Assembly (NCBI GenBank): GCA_016787135.1
Contig: JAEUVK010000094.1
Location: 1-46,458 of the forward strand
Length of the DNA stretch: 46,458 nt
Reading direction: 5' to 3'
Source of the DNA: Chitinophagaceae bacterium
GTDB taxonomy: Bacteria > Bacteroidota > Bacteroidia > Chitinophagales > Chitinophagaceae
The stretch's first letter is position 1; each line of letters begins with the position of its first letter. Both the position numbers and the translations under genes were made by a program. Of this stretch, positions 19,344 through 28,291 are shown piece after piece. The notes beneath the pieces were generated by a model, which saw nothing but the letters and a program-made list of their open reading frames with translations, was not told the DNA's origin and made no database searches.

Positions 19344-19367
19344 AAAAAAAGGAAGCCAGGCTTCCTT
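19344..19367 (-). terminator. Intrinsic terminator of glgC
   Basis: On the minus strand AAGGAAGC and GCTTCCTT form an 8-bp stem around a 3-base loop, followed by a T-run and TATTTTC. It begins 10 bp after the glgC stop and separates glgA-glgC from the permease unit. Confidence 0.8.
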
Positions 19368-19376
19368 GTAATTATC

Positions 19377-20663
19377 TTATATAACGTATCCGTTGGGAAT
19401 GATCGACCCTTTCTTTACCACTACAATTCCATCTTTAATGGTATAGAGGGCATGGTCCGTATTTTCCAGGTGAGGGCCGCCATTTATACGAACATCATCG
19501 CCAATGCGGCAATTTTTATCCAATATGGCATTCTTAATATAGCAACGGCTGCCAATACCCAGTAGTGGAATACCTTTTGCCTGGTCGCTGGCCATATCCT
19601 GTAATGTTTCGTAATAATCGCTACCCATCATATAGGTGTTGATAATAGTAGAGCCATGACCAATACGTGAACGGATACCTACTACTGATTTTTCCATTCT
19701 TGACGCATTGATAATCGTTCCTTCTGCGATCACTGTTTTTTCCAGGGTTGTGCCGCTTACTTTAGCAGGTGGCAACATACGGGCACGGGTATAGATGGCG
19801 TTGTTGTTATCGAACAGGTTGAAGTCAGGAAGATCTTCTGTCAAACCGAGATTGGCTTCAAAGAAAGAATAAATGTTCCCGATATCTGTCCAGTAGCCGT
19901 CATACTGATAACTGGCGACCTTGCATCTGCTGATAGACTGCGGAATGATCTCTTTACCGAAATCAGTAGCTTCAAGGAAATCGTTTTGCAAGTAGTCAAA
20001 CAGCAGCTTGCGATTGAAAATATAAATACCCATTGAAGCAAGATATACTCTGCCGGCTTTTTTCATTTCTTCACCCGTATCGCTGATCCAGTCTTTCAGG
20101 ACATCCTTCTTTGGCTTTTCAATAAACGAAGCGATCAAGCCATTTTTATCTTCTTTCAATATGCCGAACTCAGGGGCTTCCCTGTCGCCAACAGGTATAG
20201 TGGCAATGGAGATATCCGCTCCCATTTTTTTATGATTATCCAGCATAGCCTGGAAATCCATCTGGTAAAGCTGATCGCCTGAAAGAATAAGAATATAATC
20301 GCTTTCGAATGGCCCTACATGGCGCAGGCTTTGTCTTACTGCATCTGCAGTTCCCTGGAACCAGGCAGGGTTATCAGGAGTTTGTTCTGCTGCCAGAATA
20401 TCCACAAAAGCGGTACTGAAAGCGCTGAAATGATAGGTATTCTTGATATGCCTGTTCAGTGATGCGGAATTGAACTGCGTCAGCACAAACATCCTGTTGA
20501 TACCGGAGTTGATACAATTAGAAATAGGGATATCAACGAGACGATACTTTCCTGCAATAGGAACGGCAGGTTTGGAACGGCTGGCTGTTAAAGGATATAA
20601 TCTTGAACCGGCTCCGCCACCAAGTATGATACTAAGGATTTCTTTAGCGATAGACATAAGCAA
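19377..20663 (-). CDS. glgC: Glucose-1-phosphate adenylyltransferase
   Basis: Makes ADP-glucose from glucose-1-phosphate and ATP, the committed step of glycogen synthesis. 428 residues. The nucleotidyltransferase signature ILGGGAGSRLYPLT, then KPAVPIAGKYRLVDIPISNC, opens the protein; the sugar-binding FIEKPK is near residue 170. The C-terminal third is a left-handed beta helix with hexapeptide-like repeats (VIAEGTIINASRM, VVGIRSRIGHGS). The N-terminal GAGSRLYPLT form places it with the plant/cyanobacterial-like AGPase group. It is downstream of glgA, same strand, with a 90-bp gap. ATG 20663 or the ATG two codons later may be the start. Confidence 0.93.
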   Translation of the reverse strand: MLMSIAKEILSIILGGGAGSRLYPLTASRSKPAVPIAGKYRLVDIPISNCINSGINRMFVLTQFNSASLNRHIKNTYHFSAFSTAFVDILAAEQTPDNPAWFQGTADAVRQSLRHVGPFESDYILILSGDQLYQMDFQAMLDNHKKMGADISIATIPVGDREAPEFGILKEDKNGLIASFIEKPKKDVLKDWISDTGEEMKKAGRVYLASMGIYIFNRKLLFDYLQNDFLEATDFGKEIIPQSISRCKVASYQYDGYWTDIGNIYSFFEANLGLTEDLPDFNLFDNNNAIYTRARMLPPAKVSGTTLEKTVIAEGTIINASRMEKSVVGIRSRIGHGSTIINTYMMGSDYYETLQDMASDQAKGIPLLGIGSRCYIKNAILDKNCRIGDDVRINGGPHLENTDHALYTIKDGIVVVKKGSIIPNGYVI

Positions 20664-20753
20664 TCAGGATTTAAAATATTCGCAGAAAAGGTAAGTAAGA
20701 ATTGGTATAAAAATTCATGACAAGTAAAAAATAACGGTCATTTCAGGAGGATA

Positions 20754-22178
20754 TCAGTTTTTTAAAGACTGGTAAAGGTCAATGTACTGCTGCGCGGATG
20801 AATCCCAGGAATGATCAATGGTCATCATATAACCACGCATCCATTGGTACAGGTCCTGTTTATTGTTATAAAGATCCAGTGCACGGCCGACAGAATAGGT
20901 AATATCGCCGACACTTGGCTGGTCGAAGCGGATACCAAATCCTTCCTTGTCGCCAAAATCACGGATAGTATCTTTTAAACCGCCAACGCTTCTTACCATC
21001 GGTACCGTACCATAACGCAAGGCATACATCTGGTTAAGCCCGCATGGCTCTACCCGGCTTGGCATGAGTAAAAAATCCGACCCCGCATAGATCATGTGGC
21101 TGAGGGGTTCGCTATATCCGATGTAAGAATTGAAATACCCGTTGAATTGGTGCTTCATGTGATCCAGTTGTTCTTCCAGGTACGGCTCACCTGAACCAAG
21201 AACAAGAAAGTTGGCTTTACCATGATGCTGGTAAATAGACTGGCTGATTGCTTCAGGTAAAAGGTCGGCAGCCTTTTCACCTACCAGCCTGCCGATAAAA
21301 GCGATCAGTGGTTTATCTTCATCGAGGCCAAACTGGCCACATATCTCTTTTTTGTTTTTCTTCTTGCCCTTATCCACTAATTCTTTATCGTAGTTTTTGA
21401 TAAGAAAACTATCAGTTTGCGGGTCCCATACTTCCGTGTCTATACCATTCAATACTCCGATACTCTTTCCTTTTTCATATTCAAACAGGTTTTCGAGCCC
21501 GTTAGCAGAATGCTTCAGTTCATCCAGATAGCTGTGACTGACAGTCGTTACTTTCCAGGCACATTTCACGGCTGATGCCATCGGGTTAATGGTGTTATTC
21601 CAGTCAAGCAATCCCCAGTTCCAGCTATCATAGCCGGGTATGTAATAATATTTGTCCCAGCCGATCCAGCCCTGGTACTGTCCGTTATGGACGGTAAATA
21701 CAGAAGGTATATTTGCCAGTTTGAAACGGAAGGCATAGCAATGCTTCATCATAAAAGGGATAAGGCCGGTATGATGATCGTGGCAATGAATGACATCGGG
21801 GAGGTGGCTCCAGCGGGATATCCAATCACAAAAAGCGATCTGAAATGCAATGAACCTTTCTGTATCGTCATCATACCCGTATATCTTTTCACGGTCAAGC
21901 AAACCGTTGATGTCAATAAGGTATAGATCAAACCCGAGCTTGTTCGTTTTTTCTTTTATTACGCTATAGTGAAACCAATGTGAACCAAGATACTGGCTGC
22001 CTTCATGTACGAGCTCCCATTGATGAGTGTAAAGAAATTTAGTGCGGTACATAGGCATTACCACTTTGGCGACATGACCAAGCTCTGCCTGGTATTTAGG
22101 TAAAGAACCTACTACATCACCGAGACCTCCGGCCTTGGCAACCGGATAACATTCTGCTGCTACATGGATAATTTCCAT
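20754..22178 (-). CDS. glgA: Glycogen synthase (ADP-glucose type, GT5)
   Basis: Adds glucose from ADP-glucose to the non-reducing ends of alpha-1,4-glucan. 474 residues, the usual bacterial length. The ADP-glucose-binding signature KAGGLGDVVGSLP is at residues 16-28; a second glycine-rich site, RSVGGLKDT, lies in the C-terminal Rossmann half after PSRVEPCGLNQMYALRYG, which holds the retaining-GT Glu pair. A glycogen phosphorylase or debranching gene is not in the window, so breakdown must be encoded elsewhere. Divergent from the FHS permease. Confidence 0.93.
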   Translation of the reverse strand: MEIIHVAAECYPVAKAGGLGDVVGSLPKYQAELGHVAKVVMPMYRTKFLYTHQWELVHEGSQYLGSHWFHYSVIKEKTNKLGFDLYLIDINGLLDREKIYGYDDDTERFIAFQIAFCDWISRWSHLPDVIHCHDHHTGLIPFMMKHCYAFRFKLANIPSVFTVHNGQYQGWIGWDKYYYIPGYDSWNWGLLDWNNTINPMASAVKCAWKVTTVSHSYLDELKHSANGLENLFEYEKGKSIGVLNGIDTEVWDPQTDSFLIKNYDKELVDKGKKKNKKEICGQFGLDEDKPLIAFIGRLVGEKAADLLPEAISQSIYQHHGKANFLVLGSGEPYLEEQLDHMKHQFNGYFNSYIGYSEPLSHMIYAGSDFLLMPSRVEPCGLNQMYALRYGTVPMVRSVGGLKDTIRDFGDKEGFGIRFDQPSVGDITYSVGRALDLYNNKQDLYQWMRGYMMTIDHSWDSSAQQYIDLYQSLKN

Positions 22179-22315
22179 CCGGGGATATTGTATTAATGAA
22201 ATAGTACTTCAAAGTAAGATGATTTTTTGGATGTGCAATAAAGCGGGTAAAAAATTTCGCCGGCTATCTGATTTATTTCTATTTTCAGCCCTTAAATACA
22301 AAACCCACGATTGCT

Positions 22316-23947
22316 ATGAATCAACAAACAAAATGGTCACAGTTCGGAACGCTTATTATCGTTTTCTTCTTCTGGGGATTCGTTGCCGCAAGCAACAGTA
22401 TCTTTATCCCCTTTTGTAAAAAGTTTTTCGACCTTGACCAGCTCCAGTCCCAGTTGATAGGGTCGGCCTTTTACGGCGCCTATTTCTATGGCTCGCTTAT
22501 TCTTTACCTGATGTCGTACATGAGCAATGTAGATATCCTGAATAAGATCGGGTATAAGAAAGGGATCATTTATGGGCTGATTATTTCTGTGGCAGGGGCA
22601 TTAGCTCTTGCGCTGATCAGTACTTCTGCTAACCCGACATTTGGAATGGTTCTGGTAGCTTTCTTTATTATCGCTCTTGGGTTCTCTCTTCAGCAAACCG
22701 CTGCCCAGCCATTTGCTATTGCGATGGGATCTCCCGAAACAGGGGCTCATAGATTAAATATGGCAGGTGGTGTAAACTCATTTGGCACACTATTAGGTCC
22801 ATTAGCAGTTAGCTTCATGCTGTTTGGCAGCGCTACCAGCACAAAGGAAGCTACGATCGGTAATATTGAAACAGTTTACTTTTTCCTGGCCGGATTGTTT
22901 ACACTGGCCGCATTGATATTCGGTTTTTCTAAATTACCTAAAGTAACCAGTGATGAAACATTAGAAAAAAGCCCGAAAGCTATGCGGTCACTACTGGTGA
23001 TCGGTATTGTATTCCTGCCGGTCCTTTTTGCTGATTGGATAAAAGAAAATACAGGCATTGCTAAATCAGTAGTTATCTATGCTTCCTTAATTATTATTCT
23101 CTCTATCCTGTTTGGAAGCATGATCGCTGCGGCAAAGAACAAACATGGATGGGGAGCTATGCAATACCCGCAGCTTGTATTGGGTATGATCGCCATCTTT
23201 GTTTACGTGGGTGTAGAAGTCACTATCGATAATAATTTCGGTGCCTTTCTTAAAAGACCCGAATTTGGCGGATATGACGAAAAGCATAACTCGCATTTGA
23301 TCGCTCTGTATTGGGGAAGCCTGATGATCGGCAGATGGACAGGGGCTGTAAGCGTTTTCAACGTTAGTAAATCTGTAAAACGGCTATTAGTAATCATTGT
23401 TCCGTTTGTTGCTTTTGGTATTATTTGCCTGGCCAATTATCTCAAAGGAAATGACATCAACGACTTTAAATGGTACTGGATAATGATCATTTTCCTGGTT
23501 GGGGCTAATCTGTATTCACAGGAGAAACCGGTCAAACTCCTGCTAACAGTATCTGTGTTGGCAGCTGCTTTTATATTGATTTCTCTTTTCACCAAAGGTA
23601 TGGTTACCAATTATTGCATTATTGCCTGTGGCCTTTGTTGTTCGGTAATGTGGCCGTGTATCTTTGCGCTTGCGGTAGCAGGACTTGGGAAATATACCAG
23701 CCAGGGTTCTGCATTCCTTATCATGATGATCCTCGGAGGCGCTATCATTCCACCTGCACAGGGAGCTTTGATAGATCTTGACCTCGGTACAGAAGTGAAC
23801 GGTATCACTACCGGCCCATGGACACATATGTCTTATATTGTTCCGCTAGCATGTTTTGCTTACCTGGCATGGCATACTATAAAAAGCAGAAGTGAGCTTC
23901 GAAAACAAGGCATTGACTTCGACCAGCAAATCGCAGGAGGTCATTAA
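22316..23947 (+). CDS. FHS-family hexose/fucose:H+ symporter (MFS)
   Basis: Inner-membrane sugar permease of 543 residues. The start FGTLIIVFFFWGFVAASNSIFIP and the motif FSLQQTAAQPFAIAMGSPETGAHRLNMAGGVNSFGTLLGP are hallmarks of the FucP / glucose-galactose group, where the NxxG helix carries substrate residues. The protein is about 100 residues longer than E. coli FucP: an extra hydrophobic stretch lies around residues 390-440 and suggests two more helices between the halves. Next to an ROK kinase, glucose is a likely substrate. A terminator separates the two genes, so they may not be fully co-transcribed. ATG 22316 is the only good start. Confidence 0.85.
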   Translation: MNQQTKWSQFGTLIIVFFFWGFVAASNSIFIPFCKKFFDLDQLQSQLIGSAFYGAYFYGSLILYLMSYMSNVDILNKIGYKKGIIYGLIISVAGALALALISTSANPTFGMVLVAFFIIALGFSLQQTAAQPFAIAMGSPETGAHRLNMAGGVNSFGTLLGPLAVSFMLFGSATSTKEATIGNIETVYFFLAGLFTLAALIFGFSKLPKVTSDETLEKSPKAMRSLLVIGIVFLPVLFADWIKENTGIAKSVVIYASLIIILSILFGSMIAAAKNKHGWGAMQYPQLVLGMIAIFVYVGVEVTIDNNFGAFLKRPEFGGYDEKHNSHLIALYWGSLMIGRWTGAVSVFNVSKSVKRLLVIIVPFVAFGIICLANYLKGNDINDFKWYWIMIIFLVGANLYSQEKPVKLLLTVSVLAAAFILISLFTKGMVTNYCIIACGLCCSVMWPCIFALAVAGLGKYTSQGSAFLIMMILGGAIIPPAQGALIDLDLGTEVNGITTGPWTHMSYIVPLACFAYLAWHTIKSRSELRKQGIDFDQQIAGGH

Positions 23948-23976
23948 AAATAAAATCATTTCCCCGTACATTTACC

Positions 23977-24004
23977 GCCCCGGCAGCAAACGTCGGGGCT
24001 TTTT
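23977..24004 (+). terminator. Intrinsic terminator after the FHS permease
   Basis: GCCCCGGC (23977-23984) pairs with GTCGGGGC (23992-23999), 8 bp with one G-T, loop of 7, followed by five T. The ROK gene starts only 15 bp later, so this could instead set a lower level for the kinase by partial read-through. Confidence 0.7.
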
Positions 24005-24018
24005 AAAATCAACTGACG

Positions 24019-25005
24019 ATGGCTAAATCAACCCGTAAATCCGTAGTAGGGCAACCCCTGGCGATCGGTATAGATATTGGTGGTACAGGTACCAAATTCG
24101 GCATTGTTGACAGGGATGGCAATGTCCTTTTTTCCGGTGAAATGTCCACCAAAAAACACGCTGAGGTCAATACATTCATAGACGAGCTTTATACAGTTTT
24201 ATCTGAACTGATCGAAAAGGCCGGCGGCATAGGCCGGATGAAAGGTATTGGTGTAGGCGCCCCCAACGGCAATTTCTATACGGGCACTATCGAATATGCC
24301 CCTAACCTTCCCTGGAAAGGTATCATTCCGTTAGCCAAACTCATTGAGAATAAATTTAACCTGCCGGTCACTTTAACAAATGATGCCAATGCCGCTGCTA
24401 TCGGTGAAATGATGTATGGCGCCGCCAAGGGCATGAAGGATTTTATTATGATCACTCTTGGTACCGGTGTAGGAAGTGGTATTGTTGCCAATGGCAAACT
24501 GATTTATGGTCATGATGGTTTCGCCGGGGAACTGGGACATACCATTGTTATACCCGACGGAAGGTTTCATAAGGGGACGGGGAAAAAAGGCCCCCTGGAA
24601 AGTTATGCTTCGGCCACCGGCGTTACGCTGACCGCTATCGAGATGCTGGAGAATAGCAAAGAGGATAGTTTGCTTAGAAAAGTACCGAAAGATAAGTTGG
24701 ACTCAAAAGCTGTGTATGATGCCGCTATTGCAGGCGATAAACTGGCATTGGAAATATTCGAATTCACCGGGAAGATACTTGGGCTTGCATTGGCCAACGC
24801 AGTAATGTTCTCAAGCCCCGAAGCAATTGTTCTATTTGGCGGATTAACTAAGGCAGGTGACCTGATACTAAAGCCGACCCGGGAACATATGGAAGCAAAC
24901 CTGATACAGGTGTTCCAGAATAAAGTGAAGATATTAATAAGCCATCTGAGGGAATCTGACGCAGCCATACTCGGCGCCAGTGCACTGGTGTGGGATATGA
25001 AGTAA
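24019..25005 (+). CDS. ROK family sugar kinase (probable glucokinase), zinc-cysteine motif lost
   Basis: Phosphorylates a hexose, most likely glucose, in the cytoplasm; 328 residues. The ATP-binding DxGGT motif is in GIDIGGTGTKFGIVD, the catalytic Asp122 is in LTNDANAAAIGE, and the substrate ExGH motif is Glu171-Leu-Gly-His174. The ROK signature CxCGxxGC that holds structural zinc is missing: the three cysteine positions read Lys185, Thr187 and Pro192, while the glycines and the next Leu-Glu are kept. The N-terminus adds about 12 residues before the first strand. Some polyphosphate glucokinases of this superfamily also lack the cysteines, so that alternative is open. Confidence 0.85.
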   Translation: MAKSTRKSVVGQPLAIGIDIGGTGTKFGIVDRDGNVLFSGEMSTKKHAEVNTFIDELYTVLSELIEKAGGIGRMKGIGVGAPNGNFYTGTIEYAPNLPWKGIIPLAKLIENKFNLPVTLTNDANAAAIGEMMYGAAKGMKDFIMITLGTGVGSGIVANGKLIYGHDGFAGELGHTIVIPDGRFHKGTGKKGPLESYASATGVTLTAIEMLENSKEDSLLRKVPKDKLDSKAVYDAAIAGDKLALEIFEFTGKILGLALANAVMFSSPEAIVLFGGLTKAGDLILKPTREHMEANLIQVFQNKVKILISHLRESDAAILGASALVWDMK

Positions 25006-25021
25006 TTTCCTGCGAAACTAT

Positions 25022-25213
25022 TTACAGCGTAGCACTAACTTGAGTAAAATCGCCTTCACTGCTGCTTTCTGCAGGAGCAGATTTTACCTGAGTATTCTCT
25101 ATCTCTTCTTTCTGAAAGGATTTTGCAATGCCGGAAATAACGGTGGAAACAATAACTGTTGAGCCAATAATGGAGACGAACAGGATCGTCAGATACAAAC
25201 CAGGCCTTTTCAT
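25022..25213 (-). CDS. Small single-pass membrane protein, unknown
   Basis: 63 residues. One hydrophobic helix (LYLTILFVSIIGSTVIVSTVISG) near the N-terminus, then a short charged segment and a Ser/Glu-rich tail ending in TQVSATL. An earlier in-frame TTG at 25240 would add nine residues; ATG 25213 starts right at the Lys-Arg-Pro before the helix and is preferred. I do not recognise a family. It lies between the ROK gene (convergent, 16 bp) and the phosphodiester glycosidase (same strand, 84 bp upstream). An AU-rich hairpin precedes it. Confidence 0.55.
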   Translation of the reverse strand: MKRPGLYLTILFVSIIGSTVIVSTVISGIAKSFQKEEIENTQVKSAPAESSSEGDFTQVSATL

Positions 25214-25247
25214 GATAGAATTTTGGATGAACGTCTTCAAAACTATG

Positions 25248-25280
25248 CCAAAATAAAAATTTCCGAAAAATTTATTTTGG
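25248..25280. repeat. AT-rich inverted repeat
   Basis: CCAAAATAAA (25248-25257) and TTTATTTTGG (25271-25280) are perfect complements; an inner TTT/AAA pairing shortens the loop to CCGAA. It lies in the gap between two minus-strand genes, 35 bp before the start of the small membrane protein. It may end the upstream transcript or bind a regulator. Confidence 0.4.
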
Positions 25281-25297
25281 GTTTTAAAGGGAAACCA

Positions 25298-26302
25298 TTA
25301 AAGGGATTTTACGATAAAGACAGCAGGCACAGGTCTTTGCCCCTCTTTGTCAGAGGGTTTGATGGTCTCTTTGCCGTTGACCAGCATACAACTGCTGCCT
25401 CCCCCGTCTAAGTTCAGCGCCTCCAGGCAGCCGATATCCTTCAACATCTGTGCTTCCTGGATAAGTGTGGCCCCTTCGGCGATACCTGTATTCCGGCCCT
25501 CGATTACAAGAATGATCAGTTTATTACCCTTTGTATAGCCCATAGCAGTACGGGGGTGTCTGTCATTAATGGCTTTGCCTGCAAACATTCTTTCTTCATC
25601 ATTTGTAATCATGATCTTGCCGTCCTGAATTAATACCGGTCCACCTCCAACTGCTGTATTTGCCTTCCACTTATGATTAATAAGAGCTCTAGATTTCCTT
25701 TTTGTGAACTTATAAATACTATCCTCATACGAAAAATTTACACCAGGTTGACGTTTGCCCCATTCATTACGTTTAACTGGAAATTGATAAGCAGTGCCGT
25801 ATTCAAATGTGGAATCGGTACCCAGCCAGGCAACATCTGCCCTTCGGTTGCGGAAAATCCCTATAGCGCTTTTGAAATAATAATATTGATTAGCAGAGTC
25901 TTTACCAGTTCCTCTAACAGGCGCATTGAACCCAACTATCTTTCCATCTTTAATGACGGTTGTTACATTTTGATTTGTGGCAAAAGAAAAGAACGTGGTA
26001 TTAACCACCAGTAATGGCCGATCATTCTTTTCATAAAACTGTGCAGGCGTCAGCCGCCTGCGCAAGGTAGTATCAACTGTGAAGTGAAGCCTTTTGTCTT
26101 TGAGATCAGCCTCGACGTAGTAAGCAATGTTAGGTTTACCATCCAGCAGATCCGTTGTTTTATAAACATGTACCGATGCCGGCAGCGGCTGAAACAGTGA
26201 ATCGATATTCTGCCACTTTATTTGAGAGTGAGATAAATGACCGGATAAAATAAAAATGGATAGTGGTAATAAAGAAGAAATAATTCGTATAGCCGGGATC
26301 AT
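25298..26302 (-). CDS. Secreted phosphodiester glycosidase family protein (NAGPA / DUF2233 domain)
   Basis: Exported protein of 334 residues. Signal peptide about 1-26 (LPLSIFILSGHLSHSQ). The domain spans about residues 80-330, with the family landmarks VVNTTFFSF near the start, a GGGPVLIQDGK strand, RHPRTAMGYTKGNKLIILVIEGR and the final EALNLDGGGSSCMLVNG. The last block is the most conserved feature of the phosphodiester alpha-GlcNAcase-like family. In bacteria members are thought to cut sugar phosphodiesters, but substrates are mostly unknown. ATG 26302 is chosen for the signal peptide. It lies 49 bp downstream of lipA with no terminator between. Confidence 0.82.
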   Translation of the reverse strand: MIPAIRIISSLLPLSIFILSGHLSHSQIKWQNIDSLFQPLPASVHVYKTTDLLDGKPNIAYYVEADLKDKRLHFTVDTTLRRRLTPAQFYEKNDRPLLVVNTTFFSFATNQNVTTVIKDGKIVGFNAPVRGTGKDSANQYYYFKSAIGIFRNRRADVAWLGTDSTFEYGTAYQFPVKRNEWGKRQPGVNFSYEDSIYKFTKRKSRALINHKWKANTAVGGGPVLIQDGKIMITNDEERMFAGKAINDRHPRTAMGYTKGNKLIILVIEGRNTGIAEGATLIQEAQMLKDIGCLEALNLDGGGSSCMLVNGKETIKPSDKEGQRPVPAVFIVKSL

Positions 26303-26351
26303 TGATCTGCTGACTTTTTTGACTTATATGACCAAATAGTTTTACCAGATA

Positions 26352-27275
26352 CTATACGGTCCTGCTTTGCTCCCACTCCTTTCTTCCCAATCCGGCAAAC
26401 ACATGCCTTTCGCTATGATAAGAAGAACGCACCAGAGGACCGCTTTCTACATAATCCAGGCCGAGTTGATAACCGATCTCTTTGTATTCAGCAAACTCAT
26501 CAGGGTGAACAAACCGATGGACAGGTAAATGTTTTTGCGTAGGCTGGAGGTACTGTCCAATAGTGACCACATCGCAACCATTATCGTACAGGTCTTTTAA
26601 TGTTTGTATTACTTCCTGTTTCTTTTCACCCAGTCCGAGCATGATCCCGCTTTTCGTTCTGCGCCCTCCTTCCTTCAACATCCTGATCGCTTCCATGCTA
26701 CGCCAATACTTTGCCTGTATTCGTACCTGGCGGGTGAGTCTTTCTACAGTTTCTATATTATGAGAGATCACTTCTGGTGCTGCGTCGATCACTCTCTGAA
26801 TATCCTCTTTCCTTCCTTTGAAGTCGGGGATCAATGTTTCGAGAGTCGTCTCAGGGTTCAGGGCTTTCACTGCCTTGATAGTGTTATGCCAGATAATAGA
26901 GCCTCCATCCTGTAATTCATCCCTGTCAACAGAGGTGATGACGGCATGTTTTACTTTCATCAGGTGAATGGCTTCTGCTACTCTTTGCGGCTCATCCCAG
27001 TCAACAGGTTCGGGCCGGCCTGTGGCCACGGCACAAAAGCCGCAGCTTCTTGTACAGGTATTACCAAGTATCATAAATGTAGCAGTGCCTTCTCCCCAGC
27101 ATTCTCCCATATTCGGACAATTTCCGCTTTCACAGATTGTATGCAATTTGTAATTATCCACCAACCCGCGGACATGCTTATAGCTTTCGCCGATAGGCAA
27201 TTTTACCCGCAGCCAGTCGGGCTTTTTGATCTTTGATCGCAGATTATTATCGGGCACTACAGGAAGTTCATTCAT
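26352..27275 (-). CDS. lipA: Lipoyl synthase
   Basis: Radical SAM enzyme that inserts two sulfur atoms into protein-bound octanoyl groups to make lipoate; 307 residues, usual length. The auxiliary cluster motif CX4CX5C is Cys48, Cys53 and Cys59 ([13 protein letters not shown]). The radical SAM motif CX3CX2C is Cys74, Cys78 and Cys81 (CTRSCGFC). The C-terminal Ser of the auxiliary cluster is in the VRSSYHSE block. A clear Bacteroidota promoter lies upstream (27329-27360), inside the end of the next gene. Confidence 0.96.
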   Translation of the reverse strand: MNELPVVPDNNLRSKIKKPDWLRVKLPIGESYKHVRGLVDNYKLHTICESGNCPNMGECWGEGTATFMILGNTCTRSCGFCAVATGRPEPVDWDEPQRVAEAIHLMKVKHAVITSVDRDELQDGGSIIWHNTIKAVKALNPETTLETLIPDFKGRKEDIQRVIDAAPEVISHNIETVERLTRQVRIQAKYWRSMEAIRMLKEGGRRTKSGIMLGLGEKKQEVIQTLKDLYDNGCDVVTIGQYLQPTQKHLPVHRFVHPDEFAEYKEIGYQLGLDYVESGPLVRSSYHSERHVFAGLGRKEWEQSRTV

Positions 27276-27328
27276 GATGCACTATTCAACAGTTTGCGGA
27301 AGCAATAGTTCGTTCCATTACATTCCAG

Positions 27329-27360
27329 CAAAGGTAAGCCAGTTACTTTCGCCTGCCAAA
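27329..27360 (-). promoter_or_regulatory. Promoter of lipA
   Basis: On the minus strand TTTG (plus 27357-27360), 20 bp, then TACCTTTG (plus 27329-27336): an exact match to the TTTG / TAnnTTTG pair of Bacteroidota. The -33 part lies in the last codons of the barrel gene. The lipA ATG is about 53 bp on. Confidence 0.6.
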
Positions 27361-28146
27361 CAGGATAGCAATATAGGCCTGGATAAAAAGGTTCTTGTCC
27401 TTTTGAAAAAGCATGATAGGTATCTTGGAGAAGTAATACTCAGCGCTGACACCGATCTCCAATGCACTGACTGACTCATTGAAACGGCCATAATCAAAAC
27501 GCATGGCCCCTTTGGCGAACAGCCCCGGCTTCACTTTGATCTCACTCCAGCCTTTGCCAAAACCTGCTCCGCCGGTAATTGTAGGCCCTACAAATATGGC
27601 GCTGTCTTCTACTGTGTATTTGATCGTTTTGTTCTCCCCGGTAAGAGGGTCATCGGCATTGATATAATACGGTCTGAGCAAACCAAGAGATACGCCCCCA
27701 TTATATACAGCCGAAACCGCCACCCCATTCTTATTGCCTTTTTGCCCAAGTATATACTGCTGCCCGACCCCAAGGGTCACCGGGTAGAAGTAGTTGATCT
27801 TACCATAGATAAAAGAGTTGCCGAAAAAAGAGCTGCCCAGTAGTTTTTCTTCTTTATGGTTCTTCGACTCCGCAAAATCTATCCGGTAAATATTTGTTTT
27901 ACGGTTGGTCTTCATTTTGCCAAGCTCGTAAAAAAAACCATACCCATTGGTACGAAGCTGCACACCGAAAATGCTTTGCTTTGAATAGACAAGAACACCT
28001 TCCTCTGCCTGGCGCATCAGCTCATTTATTTTCTGCCGGCGGGCTTCTTTTTTATCTTTTTTACTCATGACCGACGAGGTGGAATCCTGTGCGGATAAAC
28101 TCATGGCAAAGAACAGAACTACCGCAATTAAACTTAGCTTCTTCAC
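27343..28146 (-). CDS. Predicted outer-membrane beta-barrel protein, unknown
   Basis: 267 residues, beginning with GTG at 28146. That start gives a clean signal peptide (KKLSLIAVVLFFAMSLSAQ); the longer ATG frame from 28218 puts 24 odd residues before it. After a Lys/Glu/Arg-rich segment (MSKKDKKEARRQKINELM) comes a series of amphipathic strands with aromatic ends (GYGFFYELGKM, NSFIYGKINYFYPVTLGVGQQYIL, VSAEYYFSKIPIML), as expected for a small porin-like barrel. The final residue pattern ends in FGRRK, so a terminal aromatic residue for BAM recognition is absent. I do not recognise a named family. Confidence 0.7.
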   Translation of the reverse strand: MKKLSLIAVVLFFAMSLSAQDSTSSVMSKKDKKEARRQKINELMRQAEEGVLVYSKQSIFGVQLRTNGYGFFYELGKMKTNRKTNIYRIDFAESKNHKEEKLLGSSFFGNSFIYGKINYFYPVTLGVGQQYILGQKGNKNGVAVSAVYNGGVSLGLLRPYYINADDPLTGENKTIKYTVEDSAIFVGPTITGGAGFGKGWSEIKVKPGLFAKGAMRFDYGRFNESVSALEIGVSAEYYFSKIPIMLFQKDKNLFIQAYIAILFGRRK

Positions 28147-28291
28147 GTAATATTGATTGAATGTTTGTAACAGAAGAATAAACGGGATAAAGAGGTCAAC
28201 GGATGCTTTCCTGATCATTTCTTGTTAACTCTTTCTCCTCTTTTCCCCTTCCAACTCTTTGTTATAACGTAAATTTAGGGCAAAAATTGAC

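Noticed and set aside
28147..28218. ATG start 24 codons upstream for the barrel protein
   Set aside because: The GTG at 28146 opens a clean signal peptide; the extension would precede it with unrelated residues.
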